Assembly (NCBI RefSeq): GCF_002860865.1
Contig: NZ_PKIE01000009.1
Location: 2,501-51,231 of the forward strand
Direction of reading: 5' to 3'
From: Streptococcus mitis
GTDB lineage: Bacteria > Bacillota > Bacilli > Lactobacillales > Streptococcaceae
DNA length: 48,731 nt
Every line of letters starts with the position of its first letter. Position 1 is the first letter of the stretch. The position numbers and the translations under genes are program-made. Positions 42,483-48,731 of the stretch are shown here, one piece after another. Below the pieces are notes generated by a model that was not told the DNA's origin, did not search any database, and was given only the letters and a program-made list of their open reading frames with translations.

Positions 42483-43490
42483 ATGGTAGTTAAAGTTGGT
42501 ATTAACGGTTTCGGACGTATCGGTCGTCTTGCTTTCCGTCGTATCCAAAACGTAGAAGGTGTTGAAGTTACACGCATCAACGACCTTACAGATCCAGTTA
42601 TGCTTGCACACTTGTTGAAATACGACACAACTCAAGGTCGTTTCGACGGTACTGTTGAAGTTAAAGAAGGTGGATTTGAAGTTAACGGTAAATTCGTTAA
42701 AGTTTCTGCTGAGCGTGATCCAGAGCAAATCGACTGGGCTACTGACGGTGTAGAAATCGTTCTTGAAGCTACTGGTTTCTTTGCTAAGAAAGATGCAGCT
42801 GAAAAACACCTTAAAGGTGGAGCTAAAAAAGTTGTTATCACTGCTCCTGGTGGAAACGACGTTAAAACAGTTGTATTTAACACTAACCATGACGTTCTTG
42901 ACGGTACTGAAACAGTTATCTCAGGTGCTTCATGTACTACAAACTGCTTGGCTCCTATGGCTAAAGCTCTTCAAGACAACTTTGGTGTTGTTGAAGGATT
43001 GATGACTACTATCCACGCTTACACTGGTGACCAAATGATCCTTGACGGACCACACCGTGGAGGTGACCTTCGCCGTGCTCGCGCTGGTGCTGCAAACATC
43101 GTTCCTAACTCAACTGGTGCCGCTAAAGCTATCGGTCTTGTAATTCCAGAATTGAACGGTAAACTTGACGGATCTGCACAACGTGTTCCAACTCCAACAG
43201 GATCAGTTACTGAATTGGTAGCAGTTCTTGAAAAGAACGTTACTGTTGATGAAGTAAACGCAGCTATGAAAGCAGCTTCAAACGAATCATACGGATACAC
43301 TGAAGACCCAATCGTATCTTCAGATATCGTAGGTATGTCTTACGGTTCATTGTTTGACGCAACTCAAACTAAAGTTCTTGACGTTGACGGTAAACAATTG
43401 GTTAAAGTTGTATCATGGTACGACAACGAAATGTCATACACTGCACAACTTGTTCGTACTCTTGAATACTTCGCAAAAATCGCTAAATAA
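42483..43490 (+). CDS. gapA: Glyceraldehyde-3-phosphate dehydrogenase (phosphorylating)
   Basis: A 335-residue glycolytic enzyme. NAD-binding start [18 protein letters not shown], catalytic Cys in [17 protein letters not shown], the catalytic His in [11 protein letters not shown], and the end [22 protein letters not shown] 42483 with AAGGAGG upstream; an in-frame ATG 72 bp earlier is rejected. Codon use is strongly biased to optimal codons (GTT, GAA, AAA, GGT), as expected for high expression; the strength of the promoter and terminator agrees. Confidence 0.98.
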   Translation: MVVKVGINGFGRIGRLAFRRIQNVEGVEVTRINDLTDPVMLAHLLKYDTTQGRFDGTVEVKEGGFEVNGKFVKVSAERDPEQIDWATDGVEIVLEATGFFAKKDAAEKHLKGGAKKVVITAPGGNDVKTVVFNTNHDVLDGTETVISGASCTTNCLAPMAKALQDNFGVVEGLMTTIHAYTGDQMILDGPHRGGDLRRARAGAANIVPNSTGAAKAIGLVIPELNGKLDGSAQRVPTPTGSVTELVAVLEKNVTVDEVNAAMKAASNESYGYTEDPIVSSDIVGMSYGSLFDATQTKVLDVDGKQLVKVVSWYDNEMSYTAQLVRTLEYFAKIAK

Positions 43491-43505
43491 TTCATGAGTC
43501 GATAA

Positions 43506-43538
43506 AAAAGCAAGGCCTTTTGGTCTTGCTTTTCTTAT
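43506..43538 (+). terminator. Rho-independent terminator of gapA
   Basis: A 12-bp stem 43506-43517/43522-43533 with loop TTTT. Confidence 0.85.
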
Positions 43539-43542
43539 ATGG

Positions 43543-43576
43543 AAAAATGGATGACGCTATCATCCATTCTTTTTTA
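43543..43576. terminator. Bidirectional terminator between gapA and the RluA-family gene
   Basis: Perfect 9-bp stem AATGGATGA/TCATCCATT (43546-43554/43560-43568), CTTTTTT on the plus side and TTTTTCC on the minus side. It contains the minus-strand stop codon. Confidence 0.78.
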
Positions 43577-44435
43577 ATTCTTTTTCAAAAGTATCTGATA
43601 GGGTAGTGAAGCTTAATCCCTCTAATGTAAGTGGATGGGTAAAGGAAAGTCGAAAGGCGTGGAGCATAAGCCGACTTGTTTTTGATTTACTATTATAGAG
43701 AGGGTCCCCCAGGATAGGAAGATTATGATGCGAAAGGTGGACACGAATCTGATGGGTTCGCCCGGTCTTTAGTTTGCAACGAACCAAGGAAGTTTTGTTT
43801 GGAAATTGCTTTAATCTGCTTACATGCGTTTCAGCATATTGCCCATTTTTTGTATCAACTATTCGCTTTCTGCGATCATGGCGATCACGTCCGATTTTGT
43901 CTTTGAAAACAAGTTCTTTGTTGCTGATATTTCCGTCAACGAGTGCCCAATATTCTCTAGAAATCTCTTTTTTCTCCAATAAGCGGTTGAGAATGGGGAG
44001 GATAAAAGGATTTTTGGCAAAGAGAACCAAGCCACTGGTTTCCATGTCCAGACGATGAACGACATAGCAGGTTTGGCCAACATAGGCACTGACATGGTTA
44101 AGAAGGGCGATTTCGCTTGGCTGATTACCATGCGTTTTCATTCCCTCGGGTTTGTTTACAATAATCAAGTGTTGATCTTGATAAACTTCCTGAATAAGGT
44201 TTGGGTTGCCCCAAGGAATTTCTTTTTCGGGATAATCTTCCTCGTCAAAAGTCAATTGGCAAACATCTCCAGGATTTACCGTCTCGTTCCAATGAACTTC
44301 TCGCTGATTAATCAAAATGTGTTTCTTGATTCTCAAAAAATGACGGATTTTTCTAGGGATGAGGAGTTGCTCCTCAAGTAATTGCTTTACCGTCATTTGA
44401 GGTAGAGAGTCTGGCAATGTAAATGTGAATTTCAT
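43560..44435 (-). CDS. RluA-family 23S rRNA/tRNA pseudouridine synthase
   Basis: A 291-residue RNA pseudouridine synthase. An N-terminal S4-like domain (about 1-75, TVKQLLEEQLLIPRKIRHFLRIKKHILIN) precedes the catalytic domain with HRLDMETSGLVLFAK, whose Asp is the nucleophile, and the later LKTGRTHQIRVHLSHHNLPILGD. The exact uridine target cannot be told from sequence; RluD-like is the usual annotation. Start codon 44435 has no Shine-Dalgarno; an extended -10 (TGT TACAAT) ends 6 nt before it, so a leaderless mRNA is predicted. Diverges from pbp2a. Confidence 0.92.
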   Translation of the reverse strand: MKFTFTLPDSLPQMTVKQLLEEQLLIPRKIRHFLRIKKHILINQREVHWNETVNPGDVCQLTFDEEDYPEKEIPWGNPNLIQEVYQDQHLIIVNKPEGMKTHGNQPSEIALLNHVSAYVGQTCYVVHRLDMETSGLVLFAKNPFILPILNRLLEKKEISREYWALVDGNISNKELVFKDKIGRDRHDRRKRIVDTKNGQYAETHVSRLKQFPNKTSLVRCKLKTGRTHQIRVHLSHHNLPILGDPLYNSKSKTSRLMLHAFRLSFTHPLTLEGLSFTTLSDTFEKELKKNG

Positions 44436-44441
44436 ACAGAT

Positions 44442-44450
44442 ATTGTAACA
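44442..44450 (-). promoter_or_regulatory. Extended -10 of the RluA-family gene; leaderless start
   Basis: Minus strand: TGT TACAAT, 6 nt (ATCTGT), ATG at 44435. Confidence 0.65.
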
Positions 44451-44486
44451 AAAAAAGCCCTATTTGGATAGGAAATAGCTAAATTC

Positions 44487-44515
44487 TTGTCTTCCTATGA
44501 TGAAGATGATAAAAT
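44487..44515 (+). promoter_or_regulatory. Promoter of pbp2a; leaderless start
   Basis: -35 TTGTCT (44487-44492), 17 bp ending in TGA, -10 TAAAAT (44510-44515), then 6 nt and the ATG at 44522. Confidence 0.72.
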
Positions 44516-44521
44516 AAACGC

Positions 44522-46717
44522 ATGAAATTAGATAAATTATTTGAGAAATTTCTTTCTCTTTTTAAAAAAGAAACAAGTGAACTAGAGGACTCTGATTCTA
44601 CTAGCTTACGTCGTTCTCGCAGTGATCGAAAAAAATTAGCCCAAGTAGGTCCAATTCGAAAATTCTGGCGTCGTTATCATCTAACAAAGATTGTCCTTAT
44701 ACTAGGTTTGAGTGCAGGCTTGCTAGTTGGAACCTATTTGTTTGCTGTAGCTAAGTCAACCAATGTTAACGATTTGCAAAACGCCTTGAAAACTCGGACT
44801 ATCATTTTTGACCGTGAAGAAAAAGAGGCTGGTGCTTTGTCTGGTCAAAAAGGAACTTATGTTGAATTGACTGATATCAGTAAAAATTTGCAAAATGCTG
44901 TTATTGCAACTGAAGATCGTTCTTTCTACAAAAATGACGGGATTAACTATGGTCGCTTCTTCTTGGCTATTGTCACTGCTGGACGTTCAGGTGGTGGTTC
45001 TACTATTACCCAACAGCTGGCTAAAAACGCCTATTTGTCGCAGGATCAAACTGTTGAGAGAAAAGCGAAAGAATTTTTCTTGGCTTTAGAATTGACTAAA
45101 AAATATAGCAAAGATCAGATCCTAACCATGTACCTTAACAATGCTTATTTTGGAAATGGTGTGTGGGGTGTAGAAGATGCGAGTAAGAAATACTTTGGAG
45201 TTTCTGCATCAGAAGTGAGTTTGGATCAAGCTGCAACTCTGGCAGGGATGCTCAAAGGACCGGAACTGTATAATCCCTTGAATTCCGTACAAGATTCTAC
45301 CAATCGGCGCGATACTGTCTTGCAGAATATGGTTGCAGCAGGATATATTGATAAAAATCAAGAAACCGAAGCTGCAGAAGTTGATATGAATTCGCAATTG
45401 CACGATAAGTATGAAGGGAAAATCTCAGATTATCGCTATCCTTCTTACTTTGATGCGGTGGTTAATGAAGCTGTTTCCAAGTATAATCTAACAGAGGAAG
45501 AAATCGTAAATAATGGCTACCGCATTTACACAGAACTGGACCAAAACTACCAAGCAAATATGCAGGTTGTCTATGAAAATACAGCGCTATTTCCGAGAGC
45601 AGAGGATGGAACATTTGCACAATCAGGAAGTGTCGCTCTCGAACCGAAAACAGGAGGAGTTCGTGGAGTTGTCGGTCAAGTTGCTGACAATGATAAAACA
45701 GGATTCCGGAATTTCAACTATGCAACTCAATCAAAACGTAGCCCTGGCTCTACAATTAAGCCTTTAGTTGTTTATACGCCAGCAGTTGAAGCAGGTTGGG
45801 CTTTGAATAAGCTCTTGGATAACCATACCATGAAGTATGACAACTATAAGGTAGATAACTATGCAGGAATCAAAAAGAGTCGAGAAGTTCCCATGTATCA
45901 AGCCTTGGCAGAATCGCTTAATCTACCTGCTGTTGCTACTGTTAATGATTTGGGTGTTGATAAGGCTTTTGAGGCAGGCGAAAAATTTGGACTCAACATG
46001 GAAAAGGTAGAACGTGTTCTTGGTGTCGCTTTAGGAAGCGGTGTCGAAACCAATCCTCTTCAAATGGCTCAAGCATATGCTGCCTTTGCAAATGAAGGTT
46101 TAATGCCGGAAGCTCATTTTATTAGTAGAATTGAAAATGCTAGTGGTCAGGTTATTGCGAGTCATAAAAATTCACAAAAACGAGTGATTGATAAAGCTGT
46201 AGCTGACAAGATGACTAGTATGATGTTGGGGACATTCACCAATGGTACCGGTATTAGTTCATCGCCTGCAGACTATGTCATGGCAGGGAAAACTGGAACA
46301 ACTGAAGCAGTTTTCAATCCGGAGTACACAAGTGACCAGTGGGTAATTGGCTATACTCCGGATGTAGTGATTAGTCACTGGCTTGGTTTCCCGACCACTG
46401 ATGAAAGTCACTATCTAGCGGGTTCTACATCAAATGGTGCTGCTCATGTCTTTAGAAACATTGCAAATACCATTTTACCTTATACACCAGGAAGCACCTT
46501 TACAGTTGAAAATGCTTATAAGCAAAATGGAATTGCACCAGCTAACACAAAAAGACAAGTACAAACCAATGATAATAGCCAGACAGATGATAATTTGTCT
46601 GATATTCGAGGACGTGCGCAAAGTCTAGTAGATGAGGCTAGCCGGGCTATCTCAGATGCGAAGATTAAGGAAAAGGCTCAAACAATATGGGATTCGGTAG
46701 TCAATCTATTTCGCTAA
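44522..46717 (+). CDS. pbp2a: Class A penicillin-binding protein 2a
   Basis: A 731-residue bifunctional peptidoglycan synthase. Cytoplasmic basic tail (about 1-55), transmembrane helix (about 57-77), glycosyltransferase-51 domain (about 95-270; ATEDRSFYKNDGINYGR with the catalytic Glu, GGSTITQQLAKN), and transpeptidase domain with S410-T-I-K413 (PGSTIKP), SLN, and KTGTTE. The C-terminal tail is charged and low-complexity. Length and residue numbering agree with pneumococcal PBP2a as I recall it. The ATG has no Shine-Dalgarno and lies 6 nt after the -10, so leaderless translation is predicted. Confidence 0.96.
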   Translation: MKLDKLFEKFLSLFKKETSELEDSDSTSLRRSRSDRKKLAQVGPIRKFWRRYHLTKIVLILGLSAGLLVGTYLFAVAKSTNVNDLQNALKTRTIIFDREEKEAGALSGQKGTYVELTDISKNLQNAVIATEDRSFYKNDGINYGRFFLAIVTAGRSGGGSTITQQLAKNAYLSQDQTVERKAKEFFLALELTKKYSKDQILTMYLNNAYFGNGVWGVEDASKKYFGVSASEVSLDQAATLAGMLKGPELYNPLNSVQDSTNRRDTVLQNMVAAGYIDKNQETEAAEVDMNSQLHDKYEGKISDYRYPSYFDAVVNEAVSKYNLTEEEIVNNGYRIYTELDQNYQANMQVVYENTALFPRAEDGTFAQSGSVALEPKTGGVRGVVGQVADNDKTGFRNFNYATQSKRSPGSTIKPLVVYTPAVEAGWALNKLLDNHTMKYDNYKVDNYAGIKKSREVPMYQALAESLNLPAVATVNDLGVDKAFEAGEKFGLNMEKVERVLGVALGSGVETNPLQMAQAYAAFANEGLMPEAHFISRIENASGQVIASHKNSQKRVIDKAVADKMTSMMLGTFTNGTGISSSPADYVMAGKTGTTEAVFNPEYTSDQWVIGYTPDVVISHWLGFPTTDESHYLAGSTSNGAAHVFRNIANTILPYTPGSTFTVENAYKQNGIAPANTKRQVQTNDNSQTDDNLSDIRGRAQSLVDEASRAISDAKIKEKAQTIWDSVVNLFR

Positions 46718-46722
46718 GATGC

Positions 46723-46751
46723 TTGTCAAAGCCTAGCTTTCTTGTTATAAT
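46723..46751 (+). promoter_or_regulatory. Promoter of rpmG-secE-nusG
   Basis: -35 TTGTCA (46723-46728), 17 bp ending in TGT, -10 TATAAT (46746-46751). Confidence 0.82.
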
Positions 46752-46769
46752 AGATAAGATGGAGGCGTT

Positions 46770-46922
46770 ATGGCACTAAAAAAAGCAAGCCTAGCTTGTG
46801 CGGTTTGTGGTTCGAGAAACTATTCAATCAAGATTAGTGGAACCCCCAAGCCTACACGACTAGAAGTAAATAAATTTTGTAAGCATTGTGGCAAGTACAC
46901 TACACACAGAGAAACGAGATAG
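46770..46922 (+). CDS. rpmG: 50S ribosomal protein L33
   Basis: A 50-residue zinc-ribbon ribosomal protein: [20 protein letters not shown] ... [16 protein letters not shown], with two C-x2-C pairs, so the zinc-binding (C+) form. ATG follows GGAGG. In this position, before secE and nusG, it is the standard streptococcal arrangement. secE starts 9 bp after its stop. Confidence 0.95.
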   Translation: MALKKASLACAVCGSRNYSIKISGTPKPTRLEVNKFCKHCGKYTTHRETR

Positions 46923-46931
46923 GAGAGAGCG

Positions 46932-47108
46932 ATGCGTTTTATTGGAGATATTTTTAGACTTCTTAAAGACACAACATGGCCAACTCGCAAGGAAAGCTGG
47001 AGAGATTTTCGTTCTATCATGGAATACACAGCTTTCTTTGTAGTGATTATTTACATTTTTGACCAGTTGATTGTTTCAGGTTTGATTCGATTTATTAACA
47101 TTTTTTAG
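46932..47108 (+). CDS. secE: Preprotein translocase subunit SecE
   Basis: A 58-residue single-span protein of the SecYEG channel. Amphipathic N-terminal helix FRLLKDTTWPTRKESWRDF with the conserved TWPT, then one membrane helix (YTAFFVVIIYIFDQLIVSGLIRFI). Start follows AGGAGAGAGCG. Between rpmG and nusG. Confidence 0.95.
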   Translation: MRFIGDIFRLLKDTTWPTRKESWRDFRSIMEYTAFFVVIIYIFDQLIVSGLIRFINIF

Positions 47109-47158
47109 AAGAGTAGTGAAAGTACACTAAAAATCTTCTATTTATGAAAGGAAATATC

Positions 47159-47695
47159 ATGGATAGTTTTGATAAAGGATGGTTTGTTTTACAAACTTAT
47201 TCTGGTTATGAAAATAAGGTGAAAGAAAATCTATTACAACGTGCACAAACCTACAATATGTTGGATAATATTCTACGCGTTGAAATTCCAACACAAACAG
47301 TGCAAGTTGAAAAAAATGGAAAGAGAAAAGAAGTAGAAGAAAATCGCTTTCCAGGTTATGTTCTTGTAGAAATGGTCATGACAGATGAAGCTTGGTTTGT
47401 TGTTCGAAATACACCAAATGTTACAGGATTCGTCGGATCTCACGGAAATAGATCAAAACCAACTCCATTATTGGAACAAGAAATTCGTGATATCTTGGTT
47501 TCTATGGGACAAACTGTACAAGAGTTTGATATCGATGTTGAAGTTGGTCAAACTGTACGTATTATTGATGGAGCTTTTGCAGATTATACCGGTAAGATTA
47601 CGGAGATTGATAACAATAAAGTGAAGATGATTATCTCTATGTTTGGTAATGACACAGTTGCAGAAGTAAACCTAAACCAAATCGCAGAATTATAA
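47159..47695 (+). CDS. nusG: Transcription termination/antitermination factor NusG
   Basis: A 178-residue factor that binds RNA polymerase and affects pausing and termination. NGN domain (WFVLQTYSGYENKVKENL ... RFPGYVLVEMVMTDEAWFVVRNTPNVTGFVG) and a C-terminal KOW domain (VEVGQTVRIIDGAFADYTGKITEID). ATG 47159 follows GAAAGGAAATATC. Its terminator overlaps the start of the comX promoter region. Confidence 0.96.
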   Translation: MDSFDKGWFVLQTYSGYENKVKENLLQRAQTYNMLDNILRVEIPTQTVQVEKNGKRKEVEENRFPGYVLVEMVMTDEAWFVVRNTPNVTGFVGSHGNRSKPTPLLEQEIRDILVSMGQTVQEFDIDVEVGQTVRIIDGAFADYTGKITEIDNNKVKMIISMFGNDTVAEVNLNQIAEL

Positions 47696-47700
47696 CCCTG

Positions 47701-47724
47701 AGAGAGGCTTGTCCTCTCTTTTTT
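47701..47724 (+). terminator. Rho-independent terminator of nusG
   Basis: AGAGAGG/CCTCTCT (47701-47707/47713-47719), then T run. Confidence 0.85.
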
Positions 47725-47795
47725 GTGCAGTTGAGGAGCTAAAGGGTGCAGAATGGATGAAATGTGCCAAAAGTGTTTCTGAATCTGTTAGACTG
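47725..47795 (+). promoter_or_regulatory. ComE-type direct repeat and promoter of comX
   Basis: GTGCAGTTGAGG (47725-47736) and GTGCAGAATGGA (47746-47757) start exactly 21 bp apart, the spacing of ComE boxes (9-bp repeats, 12-bp gap). A -10-like TAGACT (47790-47795) follows, without a -35. Confidence 0.72.
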
Positions 47796-47815
47796 TACAC
47801 AGAAAGGGGAACGTT

Positions 47816-48295
47816 ATGTTTAAAGAATTGTATGGAGAAGTCCAGGGAATTGTATATAAGAGTAGAAATGAATATTACCTTCATTTGTGGGAGTTATCGG
47901 ACTGGGATCAAGAGGGAATGATATGTCTACATGAATTGATTAGTAGCGAAGAAGGGCTAGTAGACGATATTCCTCGTTTACGTAAATACTTCAAAACAAA
48001 ATTCCGGAATCGAATTCTAGATTATCTCCGTAAACAAGAAAGTCAAAAACGGAGATATGATAAAGAGCTTTATGAAGAAGTGGGTGAGATAAGTCATCGT
48101 ATAAGTGAGGGAGGACTCTGGCTAGATGACTATTATCTCTTTCATGAAACACTAAGAGATTATAGAAGTAAACAAAGTAAAGACAAACAAGAAGAGTTAG
48201 AACGCGTCTTAAGAGATGAACGCTTCCGAGGGCGTCAAAGAGTGTTAAGAGACTTACGTATTGTGTTTAAAGAGTTTGACATCCGTACTTATTAG
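47816..48295 (+). CDS. comX: Competence-specific sigma factor ComX (SigX)
   Basis: A 159-residue alternative sigma factor that directs RNA polymerase to com boxes such as the one before comGA. It carries a short sigma-70-like region 2 (YYLHLWELSDWDQEGMICLHELI ... RNRILDYLRKQESQKRRYD) and a C-terminal region 4-like part. ATG follows AAGGGGAACGTT. Position after nusG and before tRNA-Glu/rRNA is the known streptococcal comX site; a second copy near another rRNA operon is expected elsewhere. Compared from memory it differs at about a dozen positions from pneumococcal ComX. Confidence 0.95.
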   Translation: MFKELYGEVQGIVYKSRNEYYLHLWELSDWDQEGMICLHELISSEEGLVDDIPRLRKYFKTKFRNRILDYLRKQESQKRRYDKELYEEVGEISHRISEGGLWLDDYYLFHETLRDYRSKQSKDKQEELERVLRDERFRGRQRVLRDLRIVFKEFDIRTY

Positions 48296-48334
48296 GAATT
48301 CATGCAAAAAAGTAAAAAAAGTTTAAAAAAGTAG

Positions 48335-48362
48335 TTGACAAAAAATAAAAAGTCGGTATAAT
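48335..48362 (+). promoter_or_regulatory. Promoter of tRNA-Glu
   Basis: -35 TTGACA (48335-48340), 16 bp, -10 TATAAT (48357-48362). Confidence 0.85.
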
Positions 48363-48387
48363 AGTAAGAGTTGAAAATAACAACTCT

Positions 48388-48459
48388 GGTCCGTTGGTCA
48401 AGGGGTTAAGACACCGCCTTTTCACGGCGGTAACACGGGTTCGAATCCCGTACGGACTA
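48388..48459 (+). tRNA. tRNA-Glu (anticodon TTC)
   Basis: Acceptor GGTCCGT (48388-48394) pairs with ACGGACT (48452-48458); the anticodon stem CCGCC/GGCGG encloses TTTTCAC with TTC at 48421-48423; the T arm contains GGTTCGAATCC. No CCA encoded. Confidence 0.96.
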
Positions 48460-48517
48460 TGGTATGTTGCGGTAGTAATACTTGATGAAAAAAGTTTAAA
48501 AAAGTTTCAAAAAAGTG

Positions 48518-48546
48518 TTGACAAGCGAAAGCGACTGTGATATACT
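48518..48546 (+). promoter_or_regulatory. rRNA operon promoter
   Basis: Consensus -35 TTGACA (48518-48523), 17 bp, -10 TATACT (48541-48546). An A-tract-rich stretch upstream may act as an UP element. Confidence 0.88.
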
Positions 48547-48556
48547 AATATAGTTG

Positions 48557-48699
48557 TCACTTGAGAGAAGTGAGTGACAAAGACCTTTGAAAACTGAACA
48601 AGACGAACCAATGTGCAGGGCGCTACAACTAAGGTTGTAGTACTGAACAATGAAAAACAATAAATCTGTCAGTGACAGAAATGAGTGAGAACTCAAACT
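48557..48699 (+). other. rRNA leader (pre-16S) with hairpins
   Basis: Holds TCACTT/AAGTGA, CTACAAC/GTTGTAG and TCTGTCA/TGACAGA hairpins and the TTTGAAAACTGAACAA sequence common in Firmicutes rRNA leaders. No protein gene is seen here. Confidence 0.7.
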
Positions 48700-48731
48700 T
48701 TTAATGAGAGTTTGATCCTGGCTCAGGACGA
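48700..48731 (+). rRNA. 16S rRNA, first bases only
   Basis: GAGAGTTTGATCCTGGCTCA is the universal 16S 5' region. Position 1 by E. coli alignment is about 48700. The gene runs off the window. Confidence 0.95.

Noticed and set aside
47709..47921. 70-codon ORF on the + strand before and into comX
   Set aside because: It is an out-of-frame shadow overlapping comX and its promoter, without a ribosome site.

Overview
The window comes from the chromosome of a low-GC Gram-positive coccus of the Streptococcus mitis/pneumoniae group. The evidence is a complete comG (cgl) competence-pilus operon, a ComX alternative sigma factor next to a tRNA/rRNA operon, PBP2a, a two-domain AdhE, a ula (ascorbate) operon, a BOX-like intergenic repeat, and protein sequences that I recall as very close to pneumococcal ones. 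Compared from memory, ComX differs from the pneumococcal form at about a dozen positions, so a mitis-group commensal or pseudopneumoniae-like strain is more likely than S. pneumoniae itself. Almost all genes run on the + strand. I see no transposase, prophage, CRISPR array or clearly broken gene.

Layout. 1-6.4 kb: tRNA-Leu(CAA), a glutamate-cysteine-ligase-like enzyme, thrC, a MATE exporter with a HAD phosphatase, and a secreted LysM wall protein. 6.4-10.4 kb: a BOX-like repeat, a MarR regulator with a DUF1304 membrane protein, pcp, a DUF975 membrane protein (minus strand) and tgt. 10.4-15.4 kb: peptidoglycan O-acetyltransferase (oatA), nagA, a zinc alcohol dehydrogenase and a DUF1033 protein. 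15.4-19.1 kb: comGA-comGG behind a ComX box. 19.1-25 kb: two methyltransferases, ackA, rnpA-yidC-khpB and an unknown gene. 25-34.9 kb: ulaABCDEF, ulaR, ulaG and tkt, together an ascorbate import and catabolism pathway that ends in the pentose-phosphate pool. 34.9-39.1 kb: yajC, a low-molecular-weight tyrosine phosphatase, a MORN-repeat protein and adhE. 39.2-42.3 kb: the most accessory-looking segment, with an RRNPP-like HTH regulator, a structured leader and a MacB-type ABC transporter. 42.4-48.7 kb: gapA, an RluA-family pseudouridine synthase (minus strand), pbp2a, rpmG, secE, nusG, comX, tRNA-Glu and the first bases of 16S rRNA.

Regulatory reading. Five genes (DUF975, two methyltransferases, the RluA-family gene and pbp2a) have an extended -10 element ending exactly 6 nt before ATG and no usable Shine-Dalgarno, so they are predicted to be leaderless. 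The ulaA and ulaG promoters share an ungapped dyad at the same distance (26 nt) from the -10, a candidate UlaR operator. The adhE promoter holds five perfect Rex half-sites and a cre-like palindrome. cre-like sites also sit at ulaA, adh and ackA, linking the fermentation and sugar genes to carbon catabolite control. nagA has a NagR-type operator, the MarR gene a palindrome over its own promoter, the LysM gene WalR-like repeats, comGA a ComX box and comX a ComE-type direct repeat.

The best candidate for something undescribed is the roughly 110-nt folded leader (40213-40321) between the RRNPP-like regulator and its ABC transporter. Its ends form a perfect 8-bp helix and it lies just downstream of a good promoter. 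I do not recognise it as a known riboswitch class.
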